Origin: Pseudidiomarina insulisalsae
Lineage (GTDB): Bacteria; Pseudomonadota; Gammaproteobacteria; Enterobacterales; Alteromonadaceae
Assembly (NCBI RefSeq): GCF_003987065.1
Contig: NZ_PIPY01000001.1
Coordinates: forward strand, 62,001 to 126,000
Direction of reading: 5' to 3'
DNA length: 64,000 bases
Position numbers and translations under genes: made by a program. Positions 1 through 8,526 of this stretch are shown here, piece after piece. Numbering within the stretch: the stretch's first letter is position 1; the number at the start of each line of letters is the position of its first letter. The notes beneath the pieces are model-generated. The model made no database searches. It was not told the origin of the DNA and saw only the letters and a program-made list of their open reading frames with translations.

Positions 1-1463
1 TGTATTATTACGACGGCAAGTACAAAGTCGTCGATATTAGCGCTGACGAACAGTCGTCCTGGCAACAGGCGCTAAACCTGCCGATGCATCTGCCAGCGGT
101 CAATAACTTACTTCCGGAGAACTTTGAGCTGGTCGCTGAAACCCAGCCTGAGAAACCTGAGGTGGTCGTTGAGCAAGACGGTATTACGGTATGGCATTAT
201 CCCAGTGAGGACTTTGCTGACCAGCCGCGCGGCTGGATGAGCATTCATATGAACTACCCGAATGCTTTACAGTCAGCTAAAGCCGATGTCTTACTATCGC
301 TCTGGCGTGACCTTTACAACCTGCAACAAAGCGCGCTCGCTACTGAGGCGGGTATTGCAGGTATGAACCTGAGTCTGGCGGCGAATACCGGCCTGACATT
401 GCGCGTAGGCGGCTTTACCGATAAACAGCCGGTATTACTCGAGCAAGCGTTAGCCGAGCTGATAGTTAGCGTGAATGAACAGAACTTCACACAGGCAGTC
501 GACCGCTACGTGCGCGCCTTGCAGAATCAAGACAAGCAGTTCCCGTTCTATCAGGCCTTCGGTGCTTATAACCGTCTTATCCGCGAAGGTAACTTTAATA
601 CTGAGCAATTGATCAGCACCGCGCAGTCACTGACGGCGAACGATCTTGAAGTGTTTATGCATGAGTTTTTGCAGCAAAACAACACCCGTATCTTTGCGTT
701 TGGCAATTACAATCAGGCCGCGCTGGAAAACGTTGTTGCGAAAGTCGCCAACGCCCTGCCCGCCGAGCGCCAGAATGTTGCCTATGAAACGGCTGCCTTC
801 TGGCTGCCACAGCAGGACAAGACGGTGGTCTGGCAAGAGGATATTGACGTTGCCGATGTCGGTCTGATTGATGTTCACGTCAATCCGACGCCGGGCTATG
901 CCACGTATGCCGCAGCTACCGTATTGAAGGGACACTTCAGCAATGTCGCGTTCGATCGCTTACGCACTGAAGAGCAATTGGCGTACGCGGTGGGTGGCAC
1001 CGCTACGCGACTCGATGATTACACAGGGTTTGCCATGTATATTCAGACCCCGGTGAAAGACGTGGCCGCGATGCAGGCGCGCTTCGATGCATTCCGCGAC
1101 GAGTATGCAACTGTGCTGGCGGAACTGACCGAAGCCGAGTTTGAGCAGCTTAAGAGCAGTACGCTGGTCACTTTAAAAGAGCCGCCCAAGAATATGTCAG
1201 AAGAAGCCGCTCCACTCATCAGTGACTGGTATCGAGAGGAGTTTGAATTTGACAGCAAGCAGCGCCTGATCGACGCAGTTGAACTGGTGACGCTGGCTGA
1301 TGTTCGCAAGTTTTACCAGGACACCATGCAAAACCCGTCTGCGGCGCGCATTAATGTACAGATGCGTGGCACTAAGTTTGCTGAGCAGCCCTTTGCCGAG
1401 TTTGCTGAACAAACCACGGTTGAGCAGTTAAGCGAGTTTCATGAGCAGATGAAAAAACAGTAG
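1..1463 (+). CDS. M16 (pitrilysin/insulinase) family metallopeptidase, C-terminal part
   Basis: This is the C-terminal 486 or so residues of a zinc-dependent M16 peptidase that degrades peptides, usually in the periplasm. The frame is open from base 3 through the stop at 1461-1463, so the start, signal peptide and the HxxEH zinc site lie outside the window; an ATG at 84 is internal, not the start. The visible part corresponds to the inactive second half of the pitrilysin fold. The motif LRTEEQLAYAV (near base 960) matches the conserved LRTEEQLGYAV of protease III and insulysin. In E. coli ptrA sits between recC and recB; here recC and recB are adjacent about 33 kb away, so this gene is not in that arrangement. 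The family is clear; the exact orthologue (ptrA or another M16) cannot be settled without the N-terminus. Confidence 0.9.
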   Translation, partial: YYYDGKYKVVDISADEQSSWQQALNLPMHLPAVNNLLPENFELVAETQPEKPEVVVEQDGITVWHYPSEDFADQPRGWMSIHMNYPNALQSAKADVLLSLWRDLYNLQQSALATEAGIAGMNLSLAANTGLTLRVGGFTDKQPVLLEQALAELIVSVNEQNFTQAVDRYVRALQNQDKQFPFYQAFGAYNRLIREGNFNTEQLISTAQSLTANDLEVFMHEFLQQNNTRIFAFGNYNQAALENVVAKVANALPAERQNVAYETAAFWLPQQDKTVVWQEDIDVADVGLIDVHVNPTPGYATYAAATVLKGHFSNVAFDRLRTEEQLAYAVGGTATRLDDYTGFAMYIQTPVKDVAAMQARFDAFRDEYATVLAELTEAEFEQLKSSTLVTLKEPPKNMSEEAAPLISDWYREEFEFDSKQRLIDAVELVTLADVRKFYQDTMQNPSAARINVQMRGTKFAEQPFAEFAEQTTVEQLSEFHEQMKKQ

Positions 1464-1493
1464 CTAGCCCTTAGAGCGACTGCGGGAGCAACG

Positions 1494-1521
1494 TTGGGAA
1501 CAGTAGTTTACCTGTTCCCAA
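1494..1521. terminator. Hairpin between convergent genes
   Basis: A 10-bp perfect inverted repeat (TTGGGAACAG at 1494-1503 and CTGTTCCCAA at 1512-1521) with an 8-nt loop lies between the rightward peptidase gene and the leftward DUF3300 gene. There is no clear T-run on either side, so it may be a weak or Rho-assisted terminator for both strands. Confidence 0.5.
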
Positions 1522-1544
1522 TCGCGCTGCGTCATAGCCGCAAA

Positions 1545-2891
1545 TCAGTCAATCTCGCGATGATCTTTCTTCGGCTTCGCCCCGCGCTCGACCCGTTTCA
1601 CCGGGCCGCGCTCAACCGGCGTCGGCTGCTGGCGTACTACGGGCTGACTTGGCTTCGATTCAAAGCGCGGCTGCTGCCGTACCACCGGCTGACTTGGCTT
1701 GGATTCAAAGCGCGGCTGCTGCCGTACCACCGGCTGACTCGGCTTCGATTCAAAGCGCGGCTGCTGCCGTACCACCGGCTGACTTGGCTTGGATTCAAAG
1801 CGCGGCTGCTGCCGTACCACCGGAGCGACCGGTTTTTGCTCCATGCGTGGTTCATTTACCCGACGCATGCGCGGCTGGGCCTCGGCTTCGAGTAAGCGGC
1901 GGCGTAACTCAACCTGCGGTGGCCGCTCTTCTTTCACCGGTGCTCCTATCACCCGACCGGGCGGTGTTTTGCGCTCCAGTTGCGGCGGATTACGCACTAG
2001 TTCACGGTGCCGGTAATCAACATTGCGGCGATGGCGTGGGTCATGGCGCCAACGATCGCCCTCGCCTGGTCGCGGATGATCATAGTAATCACGGCGATGA
2101 CGGCGGTCACGATGGCGATCGTGATAATGATGGTGATGAATCACCACGTAACGGTGAGCCCAGTAAAAGTCGCTGAAAAAATACCAATGCGGTACATGGT
2201 ACGAAAGCGACCAGCGAATACCGCTGCCATAACTTACTGACATGCCCCAGCCGTCCCAGTAGACAGGGGGACGATGGTGCCACCAGGAGCCGTACACATA
2301 GCGGCTGTCATATACCGGTACATAAACGATTTCGCGGCGCACCGTATGAATACGAATCGCGTCGCGCTCACGGGCGACGGCCACATGGTCATCACTCCGC
2401 AGGTTACCGGCGGCATAGGCGCGATCCCGCAGCAATTGAATACTGGCAAGCACATCTTCTTGCTGCGCCAGAAATGCCTCACCCACCGCTTGCGTCCACT
2501 GCAAATCTTCACTCATCTGGCGTAGCACATCCGGAGTCGCCACTAAAGCTTTCACGCTGGGATCCCAGTCCTGAGCATCCGCAGCTGCCAGGGCTCGCTC
2601 CGCGGAAAGATGCTGATGTTCGCGCGTCCAACGCTCGGCCTGCACGACTTCCAGTGGATAGGTCGCGGCAATCAGAATATGTGAAAGTAAGCTATCAGGG
2701 TAAAGCGCGATGGGTGCCAGCATGCGATCTAAGTCAGCGCGCTGATAAACACCATCAACAGCATAAGCGGTATAATTCGGCGCTTCAGCATAGGCGTTTG
2801 GCACCGTAGTACAACCGACGGAAGCTGCTAAAGCCAAGGATACGACACTTAACTTCAACAACGGTAATCTGGCTTGTTTAAACTGTCTCAT
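1545..2891 (-). CDS. DUF3300 domain protein with C-terminal 15-residue tandem repeats
   Basis: An exported protein of 448 residues. The first ~27 residues form a signal sequence with a Cys in ASVGC that could be a lipobox, although the -3 position is Ser. Residues ~50-250 carry the DUF3300 signature (LDRMLAPIALYPDSLLSHIL, then YVPVYDSRYVYGSWWH). A His/Tyr/Arg/Asp-rich stretch follows at ~250-290, then an Arg/Pro-rich tail containing four copies of a 15-residue repeat at ~360-419. DUF3300 has no established biochemical function; related proteins are cell-envelope lipoproteins. The start at 2891 has a good GGAGG sequence 7 bases upstream. The polyhistidine-rich segment suggests metal binding or surface association, but that is inference. 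The gene stands alone, convergent with the M16 gene. Confidence 0.85.
   Translation of the reverse strand: MRQFKQARLPLLKLSVVSLALAASVGCTTVPNAYAEAPNYTAYAVDGVYQRADLDRMLAPIALYPDSLLSHILIAATYPLEVVQAERWTREHQHLSAERALAAADAQDWDPSVKALVATPDVLRQMSEDLQWTQAVGEAFLAQQEDVLASIQLLRDRAYAAGNLRSDDHVAVARERDAIRIHTVRREIVYVPVYDSRYVYGSWWHHRPPVYWDGWGMSVSYGSGIRWSLSYHVPHWYFFSDFYWAHRYVVIHHHHYHDRHRDRRHRRDYYDHPRPGEGDRWRHDPRHRRNVDYRHRELVRNPPQLERKTPPGRVIGAPVKEERPPQVELRRRLLEAEAQPRMRRVNEPRMEQKPVAPVVRQQPRFESKPSQPVVRQQPRFESKPSQPVVRQQPRFESKPSQPVVRQQPRFESKPSQPVVRQQPTPVERGPVKRVERGAKPKKDHREID
1635..1823. repeat. 45-bp tandem repeats, four copies, alternating in 90-bp pairs
   Basis: Four head-to-tail 45-bp units at 1635-1679, 1680-1724, 1725-1769 and 1770-1814, followed by a 9-base partial copy. 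They encode the 15-residue unit RFESKPSQPVVRQQP of the DUF3300 protein. Units 1 and 3 share TTCGATTC where units 2 and 4 share TTGGATTC, so the array seems to have grown by duplication of a 90-bp pair. The repeat is open in several other frames, which creates long spurious reading frames here. Confidence 0.95.
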
Positions 2892-3013
2892 GAGTGAGCC
2901 TCCGTATGGTGGATGGACTTAACCATCGTTACTAGTATAGACGCAGGCGTCACCGAAAAAGTGACCGAAGGTATGTAAAGCGAAGGTAAAGCGTCATCGG
3001 GCTGGCTAAACAA

Positions 3014-3039
3014 GCCGCCGTCCGGACTCGGACGGCGGC
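3014..3039 (-). terminator. Terminator hairpin after the S46 peptidase gene
   Basis: An 11-bp perfect GC-rich stem (GCCGCCGTCCG / CGGACGGCGGC) with a 4-base loop lies just past the stop of the leftward S46 gene. Read leftward it is followed by a T-rich stretch (TTGTTTAG), fitting an intrinsic terminator. Confidence 0.75.
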
Positions 3040-3047
3040 CAGTCCTG

Positions 3048-5204
3048 TTACTGAATGCCTAGCTCTTTCAAAAGGTTATCAGCATCGTCTACCTGCTCCA
3101 TTTGCCACAGCATAAAGCGACTGTCGACCTGAATCGAACGGGTGTTATCAATATTAAAATCCCAGTCCGAGATAATTGAATCAAGGGTTCCGTCAAATGC
3201 CAGTCCCACCAGCTCTGCTTTACCGTTAAGTACTGCAGAACCAGAGTTACCTCCGGTAATATCCAGCGTCGCCAGGAAGTTCACCGGCACCGAGTCGAGG
3301 CTGGCGACATAATAGTCACCAAAGTCTTTTGCCGCGATGGCATCCAGTTGTGCTTGCGGCGCGTTGAACTCACCCTCACCGGTAGCCTTTTGCATAATGC
3401 CGCGCAAGGTAGTAAACGCTGTCCAGGCGGTACCATCGTAAGTGCCATGGTCACGTCCGGTCACAGTGCCGTAGGTCACCCGCAAGGTGCTATTGGCATC
3501 CGGATAAACCGCTTCGCCCTGCTCGTTCATGAAGGCAATTTTTGCTTTCATATAATTGGCATAGGCTTGCTGAATGTTGCCCGATAACTCTTCGGCGCGG
3601 TCCTGTTCGGCTTGTTGCTGCGGGTACAGGGCAACTGCGGCTTTAATAAAGACATCGTCACTGTCAGCAAACTGACTGGGTTTGGCTTCCAGTAACTCGT
3701 TCCGGGTTGCAAGTTCAGTAAGGTCTGTCTCGACGTACCATTTAGCAATGAGTGAGCGCAGCTCGGCATCACTCATGTTGTCCTTGAGGCCCAACGCATT
3801 GTCAAAGGTTGTGTCACGCTGGTCAGCTGGTACTTGCAAGTAATTTTTCAGATTATAAAAATCGAGCGCCTGCTCAACACTGGCGGCAAAGCTACGATCC
3901 AGACCGGCCATATAGGCACGGTAGCGTGGCAGATCACGTTCCTGGTAGCCCACTTCACGCTCGGCATCCGCTTTAGTTTGCTCCTGGCTGAGCTTATAAA
4001 GCGCCTGCGCGACACTTAATAAGCGCGGCGTCGCCAGTGAGCGGTAGTAATCATTGCGCTCGCGTTGATGACGTTCGGCCAGCAATTGCTCAATCGCAAT
4101 CAGATCATCGGCATAAGCCGCACGGTTTGCCATGGAACTGTTAACCCATTCGGTCAGCGCCGCATACTCCGCTTTTTTGCGCGCCAGCAGGTCGCTGTTG
4201 GCATAACTGTCTAGCATACCCTGGCGATTTTTCAGGTAATTGTTCAGGCCCGCGACGCGACTGGCATATTTTAACTCGGCATCTTTATTATCGACGGTTT
4301 GTGCGGCAATAATGTCCAGATTATCGCGAAAGCGCTCGACCATGTTGGGATAACTCCACTCGAAGGTATTCTCCACCTCGCTGGGCAGACGGTGACGGTT
4401 CGTACGCCCCGGGTAGCCAAGCGCCATCACAAAGTCACCCTCATCAAGCGCCTCCTGACTAATCGTCAGGTGATGCTCAGGCTGATAGGGCACGTTGTCT
4501 TCTGAATATTCTGCCGATTCGCCTTGCGGGCTGACGTAGGCGCGATAAAACGAGTAGTCACCGGTATGCCGCGGCCACATCCAGTTGTCGGTATCACCAC
4601 CAAACTTGCCGACGCCCTCAGCGGGCGCGTGCACCAACCGGACATCCTTAATTTCCAGCTGCTTGATCAGATAGTATTCCAGGCCACCATAAAACGACGA
4701 CACACTGCAACGATGTCCTGCGTCCTCTTCACAGGCCGCAACAATGCGCTTGTAGTTTGACTCAATAGCGTCCACCCGTGCCTTACCGGTCAATTGAGCT
4801 GTCGCCGCATCAATAACCTCTGCGGTGACGTTCTCAACCGCTTTGGTGACGTAAATACGTGAACCTGGCGCCGCAGCGACTTCCTCTGCCATAGTTGCAG
4901 CTAAAAAACCATTTGCGAGTAAATCATTCTCAGGCGTGGAGTTGTAGGCAATGCTGTTGTACACACAATGGTGATTGGTAACGACCAGGCCCTGAGGTGA
5001 GACAAATGAGGCCGAGCAGCCCCCTAAACTAACAATCGCGCCCATAGGAAACTCGGTCAGCCGGGTCAGGGTGGCCGGGTCTAATTCTAAACCGGCAGCT
5101 TTTAACTGGCCGGCGATTTCCGGAAGTTGTTGCGGCATCCACATGCCTTCATCGGCAAGCGCACTGGTGCTAAGCAGTGCAAGAGCTAGTAATGACTTTT
5201 TCAT
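3048..5204 (-). CDS. S46 family dipeptidyl-peptidase (DPP7-like)
   Basis: A serine exopeptidase of about 718 residues that removes dipeptides from peptide N-termini in the periplasm. The start is placed at MKKSLLALALLSTSALA, a normal signal peptide, rather than an in-frame ATG four codons upstream (5216). The chymotrypsin-like triad is visible: His in TNHHC near the N-terminus, Asp in the GGDTDNW region, and Ser in GGNSGSAVLN near the C-terminus. In this family the residue 18 positions after the catalytic Ser sets specificity: Arg in acidic-residue-specific DPP11, Gly in broad hydrophobic-type DPP7. Here that residue is Gly (LAFDG), so a DPP7-like preference is inferred. The gene follows a two-component system on the same strand with a 72-bp gap and has its own candidate promoter. 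Confidence 0.92.
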   Translation of the reverse strand: MKKSLLALALLSTSALADEGMWMPQQLPEIAGQLKAAGLELDPATLTRLTEFPMGAIVSLGGCSASFVSPQGLVVTNHHCVYNSIAYNSTPENDLLANGFLAATMAEEVAAAPGSRIYVTKAVENVTAEVIDAATAQLTGKARVDAIESNYKRIVAACEEDAGHRCSVSSFYGGLEYYLIKQLEIKDVRLVHAPAEGVGKFGGDTDNWMWPRHTGDYSFYRAYVSPQGESAEYSEDNVPYQPEHHLTISQEALDEGDFVMALGYPGRTNRHRLPSEVENTFEWSYPNMVERFRDNLDIIAAQTVDNKDAELKYASRVAGLNNYLKNRQGMLDSYANSDLLARKKAEYAALTEWVNSSMANRAAYADDLIAIEQLLAERHQRERNDYYRSLATPRLLSVAQALYKLSQEQTKADAEREVGYQERDLPRYRAYMAGLDRSFAASVEQALDFYNLKNYLQVPADQRDTTFDNALGLKDNMSDAELRSLIAKWYVETDLTELATRNELLEAKPSQFADSDDVFIKAAVALYPQQQAEQDRAEELSGNIQQAYANYMKAKIAFMNEQGEAVYPDANSTLRVTYGTVTGRDHGTYDGTAWTAFTTLRGIMQKATGEGEFNAPQAQLDAIAAKDFGDYYVASLDSVPVNFLATLDITGGNSGSAVLNGKAELVGLAFDGTLDSIISDWDFNIDNTRSIQVDSRFMLWQMEQVDDADNLLKELGIQ

Positions 5205-5263
5205 GAATTCACTCATAGTTATAGTTATTGAACGAGAGGGAAGTTAATAAAAGGTTGGTCACC

Positions 5264-5292
5264 ATCATTGACGCAAGTACGACCGATGTCAA
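5264..5292 (-). promoter_or_regulatory. Candidate sigma70 promoter for the S46 peptidase gene
   Basis: Read leftward, TTGACA (complement of 5287-5292) and AATGAT (complement of 5264-5269) are separated by exactly 17 bp. The -35 box is a perfect consensus and overlaps the stop codon of the response-regulator gene, so the peptidase gene can probably be transcribed independently of the two-component genes. Confidence 0.45.
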
Positions 5293-5948
5293 CGGTTATC
5301 CGAAGCGCTGAGCAGACCCAACTCGATAGCTTTAAGAACCGCACGGGTGCGGTCGCTCACGCCTAATTTTGCCAATATGGTCGAAACCTGATTCTTTACC
5401 GTGCCAGTTGACTTAAACAGACACTCAGCAATTTCCTGATTGCTCAGCCCTGCGGCTAACAGGCGCAGCACTGCCAGCTCTTTATCGGTAAGCGGCTCTG
5501 TCAGTTCTTCAGTGCCGCTTTTCGAACCTGATTGCAAGCCTTCGACAATGCGGTGAGTGAGTGTGGGCTCAAGCCAGGTACCACCTTGATGCAGGCATTC
5601 AATGGCTGCCACCAGCGTCTCCAACGACACATCTTTTAACAAATATCCCTTCGCGCCCGCCTTAATCGCAGCCATGATGCTGGTGTGATCATCAAAGGTG
5701 GTGAGCATCAGTACCGGAATACCCGGATACCGTTGCTGCAGCTTTGTGACGGCCTGAATCCCATCACACTCCGGCATGCGAATATCCATCAGCACGACAT
5801 CCGGCACATACTCCGCGACCTGTTCCAGCGCTTCATTACCGTTGGCGGCCAGCGCTACCACGTCCACCTCAGGAGCAAGTGCTAACAAACTTTGCAGCCC
5901 TTGACGCACCAGGTTTTGATCATCTACCAAGATCACTTTTATGCTCAT
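5289..5948 (-). CDS. NarL/FixJ family response regulator
   Basis: A 219-residue two-component response regulator. The receiver domain (1-~120) has the acidic pair Asp9-Asp10, the phosphoacceptor Asp55 in VVLMDIRMPE and the conserved Lys in YLLKD. A linker leads to a C-terminal LuxR-type helix-turn-helix (LTDKELAVLRLLAAGLSNQE, then GTVKNQVSTILAKLGVSDRT) that binds DNA. The start is fixed by the 4-bp ATGA overlap with the upstream kinase stop, giving MSIKVILVDDQ; an in-frame start 11 codons earlier would run well into the kinase gene. Partner: the adjacent histidine kinase. Target genes are unknown; the S46 peptidase just downstream is a plausible one. Confidence 0.93.
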   Translation of the reverse strand: MSIKVILVDDQNLVRQGLQSLLALAPEVDVVALAANGNEALEQVAEYVPDVVLMDIRMPECDGIQAVTKLQQRYPGIPVLMLTTFDDHTSIMAAIKAGAKGYLLKDVSLETLVAAIECLHQGGTWLEPTLTHRIVEGLQSGSKSGTEELTEPLTDKELAVLRLLAAGLSNQEIAECLFKSTGTVKNQVSTILAKLGVSDRTRAVLKAIELGLLSASDNR

Positions 5949-7090
5949 GATTGTTCTACCGGCAACGAAATACGGATACAAAATTGCGGCGCGGTCGTGA
6001 GCGCGAACGAGCCTTTTAAGGCATGCACGCGATCGCGCATGCCTTGCAAGCCATTACCGAGCTCAACGGTGGCCGTCGGCCCTCCGTTGTCACTCATCTG
6101 CAGGTTAAAATGGCGGTCGCTGAGTTGCGCAGCGATACGCAAACAGTTGCCCCGCGAGTGCCGGACGAAGTTGGTAATCGTCTCTTGCACTATCCGCACC
6201 ACTGCCTCAGCGACCTCGACCTGTGCCAGTTGCAATCCGGGATCAAGGTCGAGTTCAATGCGTTTATGCGGAGTTGGTATTAGCAACTGTTCCAGTAATG
6301 GCTTCAGCGGCATCGCCGCCGAAGCTCTTATTTCTGAGACCGCCTCGCGCACGTCGGCCAGTAATAACTTCGCTATTCCCTGGCTCTGCTGTAGCAGTTG
6401 CTTAACCTCACCTTCGCTTTTGCGTTCAGCGACCTGCAACTGGATTGCCAGAGCGGTCAAATGGTGGCCGAGCAAGTCATGGATATTGCGGGCAATGCGG
6501 GTGCGTTCCTGTCGTTTATTGACTTCCGTAAGTAGCTTTTGCGTGGCCCGAAGTTCACGGTTTAGCGCTTGCTCGCTCTCCCGCGCGCGTTGCTCGCGTA
6601 GCTGACTGCCCATCATCAGAATGGCAAATAAATGAAATGCCCAGAATAGCAGGCTGGTCAGCCAGGCATCCTGCTGTTGCCAGTGCAGCTGGAAAATCAG
6701 CGCATGAGGAACGTTGATCAACGCCGCTATCAGCACCGAGTTACGGATGGTGAAAAAATAAGGTAGCTGCGCGCACCACATCGTTAACAAAATCGCCAGA
6801 AAATTCAGTGGCAATAACCAGAACAGGATGTAGACACAGAGCAGCTGTAATAGCAGTAACAGATACCGGCTTGTGGGTTCAAACTTTAGCGATTGCTCCT
6901 GGGTGGCCTTGGCGAACGCAACAATGTAGACGACAAAAAGCAGCAGTGCTCCCCACCAGGACGCGGAGAAAAGGGCCGAGTCTGGCCGCCCGGCGATCAG
7001 CCAAAGCGACATCGTTGCCAATAACGCCCAGGTCAGCAGGCCTGCCCAGCGTTCTATTCCAAAGTCATTGAGTGAATGTTTAATCTGCAT
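5945..7090 (-). CDS. NarL-type (HisKA_3) membrane sensor histidine kinase
   Basis: A 381-residue sensor kinase. Residues ~17-160 are largely hydrophobic, with about five or six membrane segments and no large periplasmic domain. A coiled region (~165-195) leads to the HisKA_3 dimerisation domain with phosphoacceptor His204 in ARNIHDLLGHH. The ATPase domain shows an N-box (QETITNFVRHS), a G1-type DNGG and the later GNGLQGMRDRV. The architecture resembles DesK/LiaS kinases, which sense membrane or envelope state through their transmembrane segments. It is translationally coupled to its response regulator by an ATGA overlap. The signal is not deducible from sequence. Confidence 0.92.
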   Translation of the reverse strand: MQIKHSLNDFGIERWAGLLTWALLATMSLWLIAGRPDSALFSASWWGALLLFVVYIVAFAKATQEQSLKFEPTSRYLLLLLQLLCVYILFWLLPLNFLAILLTMWCAQLPYFFTIRNSVLIAALINVPHALIFQLHWQQQDAWLTSLLFWAFHLFAILMMGSQLREQRARESEQALNRELRATQKLLTEVNKRQERTRIARNIHDLLGHHLTALAIQLQVAERKSEGEVKQLLQQSQGIAKLLLADVREAVSEIRASAAMPLKPLLEQLLIPTPHKRIELDLDPGLQLAQVEVAEAVVRIVQETITNFVRHSRGNCLRIAAQLSDRHFNLQMSDNGGPTATVELGNGLQGMRDRVHALKGSFALTTAPQFCIRISLPVEQS

Positions 7091-7173
7091 AGATCATGTG
7101 CCAGCTATCGACGATCGAAGTTTAGCCAGATTAGCCTGAATCGCCGGCACATGCCTATGCCAAAAGTCACTAT

Positions 7174-8526
7174 TTAAACGACACCCTGATCAATCATCGC
7201 ATCCGCCACCCGTCGGAAGCCGGCAATATTGGCGCCCAGCACCAGATTGTGCGGGTGACCGAATTCTTCGGCCGTGTGTTGCGCGTCGCGGTAGATACGG
7301 CGCATGATGCACTGCAATTGCTCATCGACTTCATCGGCGGTCCAGCGCGTCATGCTGGCGTTTTGCGCCATTTCCAACTGACTGGTCGCCACCCCGCCAG
7401 CATTGGCTGCTTTGCCCGGACCAAAAGCGGTGCACTGTTCGACAAACAAGTCGACGGCGGCTTGGGTACAGGGCATATTCGCCCCCTCAACCACTGCTTC
7501 AATACCGTTTTCCAATAAGCATTGCGCATCGTGCTCGTTCAGTTCATTTTGCGTCGCACAGGGAAAAGCAATATCAGCTTCATAGCGCCAGATCGCCTCG
7601 CCATCGTCAGGGTAGTCTTCAGTGGCGGTGTATTCGGCATCATCATGGGTCTCACAATACTCAATTAAGCGCCCATGCCGAACCTCTTTAATCTCTTTCA
7701 CTAAGTCAAGATTAATGCCTTGCGGATGATAAATCGTACCGTTGGAGTCTGAGCAGGCAATCGGCTTGGCACCCAGCTCATACAGTTTTTGCATGGTGTA
7801 AATAGCAACATTTCCTGAACCCGACACCAGACAACGTTTCCCTTCCATCGACTTATCGCGGTGATTCAAGAGCTCCTGCGCAAAATACACACAACCAAAA
7901 CCGGTCGCCTCGGTGCGCAGTGCCGAGCCGCCCCAAAGCTTACTTTTACCCGTCATAACACCATCAAAACGATTCATCAGGCGCTTGTATTGCCCAAACA
8001 TGTAACCGATTTCACGCGTACCTACACCGATATCACCAGCTGGCACATCAGTATGCGGACCTATGTGGCGATGTAGTTCGGTCATAAATGACTGGCAAAA
8101 ACGCATGATTTCGGCGTCTGATTTACCTTTCGGATTAAAGTTAGCGCCGCCCTTTCCGCCACCAATTGGCAACCCGGTCAACGCGTTCTTAAAGATTTGT
8201 TCGAAACCGAGAAACTTGACGATACTGGCATTGACGCTCGGATGGAAACGCAAGCCACCTTTGTAAGGCCCTAACGCTGAGTTAAATTCAATACGATAGC
8301 CTTTATTGACCTGAATTTTGCCGTCATCGTCGACCCAGGGTACGCGAAACATAATCTGCCGTTCAGGCTCCAGCAAGCGCTCAATGATCGAGTGTTGACG
8401 GTATTTCGGATTCTGCTCCAGTACGGGCGCCAGTGACTCCAGTATTTCTTCTACCGCCTGATAAAACTCGGTTTGGGCCGGACTGGTTCTTTTTAATTGT
8501 TCAATGCTGTCATGGATATAAGTCAT
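7174..8526 (-). CDS. gdhA: NADP-specific glutamate dehydrogenase
   Basis: A 450-residue glutamate dehydrogenase of the hexameric short type, interconverting 2-oxoglutarate plus ammonia and glutamate with NADPH; it links nitrogen assimilation to the TCA cycle. Visible signatures are GYRIEFNSALGPYKGGLRFH, the active-site region LPIGGGKGGANFNPKGKSD, and DVPAGDIGVGTREIGYMFGQ with a catalytic Asp. The nucleotide-binding domain begins at about residue 230 with VSGSGNVAIY. Full length for the family. Its start codon overlaps the stop of the upstream serine-hydrolase gene by four bases (ATGA), so the two are almost certainly co-transcribed and translationally coupled. Confidence 0.97.
   Translation of the reverse strand: MTYIHDSIEQLKRTSPAQTEFYQAVEEILESLAPVLEQNPKYRQHSIIERLLEPERQIMFRVPWVDDDGKIQVNKGYRIEFNSALGPYKGGLRFHPSVNASIVKFLGFEQIFKNALTGLPIGGGKGGANFNPKGKSDAEIMRFCQSFMTELHRHIGPHTDVPAGDIGVGTREIGYMFGQYKRLMNRFDGVMTGKSKLWGGSALRTEATGFGCVYFAQELLNHRDKSMEGKRCLVSGSGNVAIYTMQKLYELGAKPIACSDSNGTIYHPQGINLDLVKEIKEVRHGRLIEYCETHDDAEYTATEDYPDDGEAIWRYEADIAFPCATQNELNEHDAQCLLENGIEAVVEGANMPCTQAAVDLFVEQCTAFGPGKAANAGGVATSQLEMAQNASMTRWTADEVDEQLQCIMRRIYRDAQHTAEEFGHPHNLVLGANIAGFRRVADAMIDQGVV

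Noticed and set aside
1635-1814. Tandem repeats considered as a CRISPR array
   Set aside because: The units are contiguous with no spacers and encode part of a protein.
1494-2176. Long rightward reading frames over the 45-bp repeats
   Set aside because: The repeat unit has no stop in several frames, so these frames are by-products of the array inside the DUF3300 gene, without ribosome sites or family similarity.
5892-6605. 237-residue frame opposite the histidine kinase
   Set aside because: The kinase on the other strand has full domain structure; the antisense frame has Ser/Arg-rich composition and no recognisable domain.
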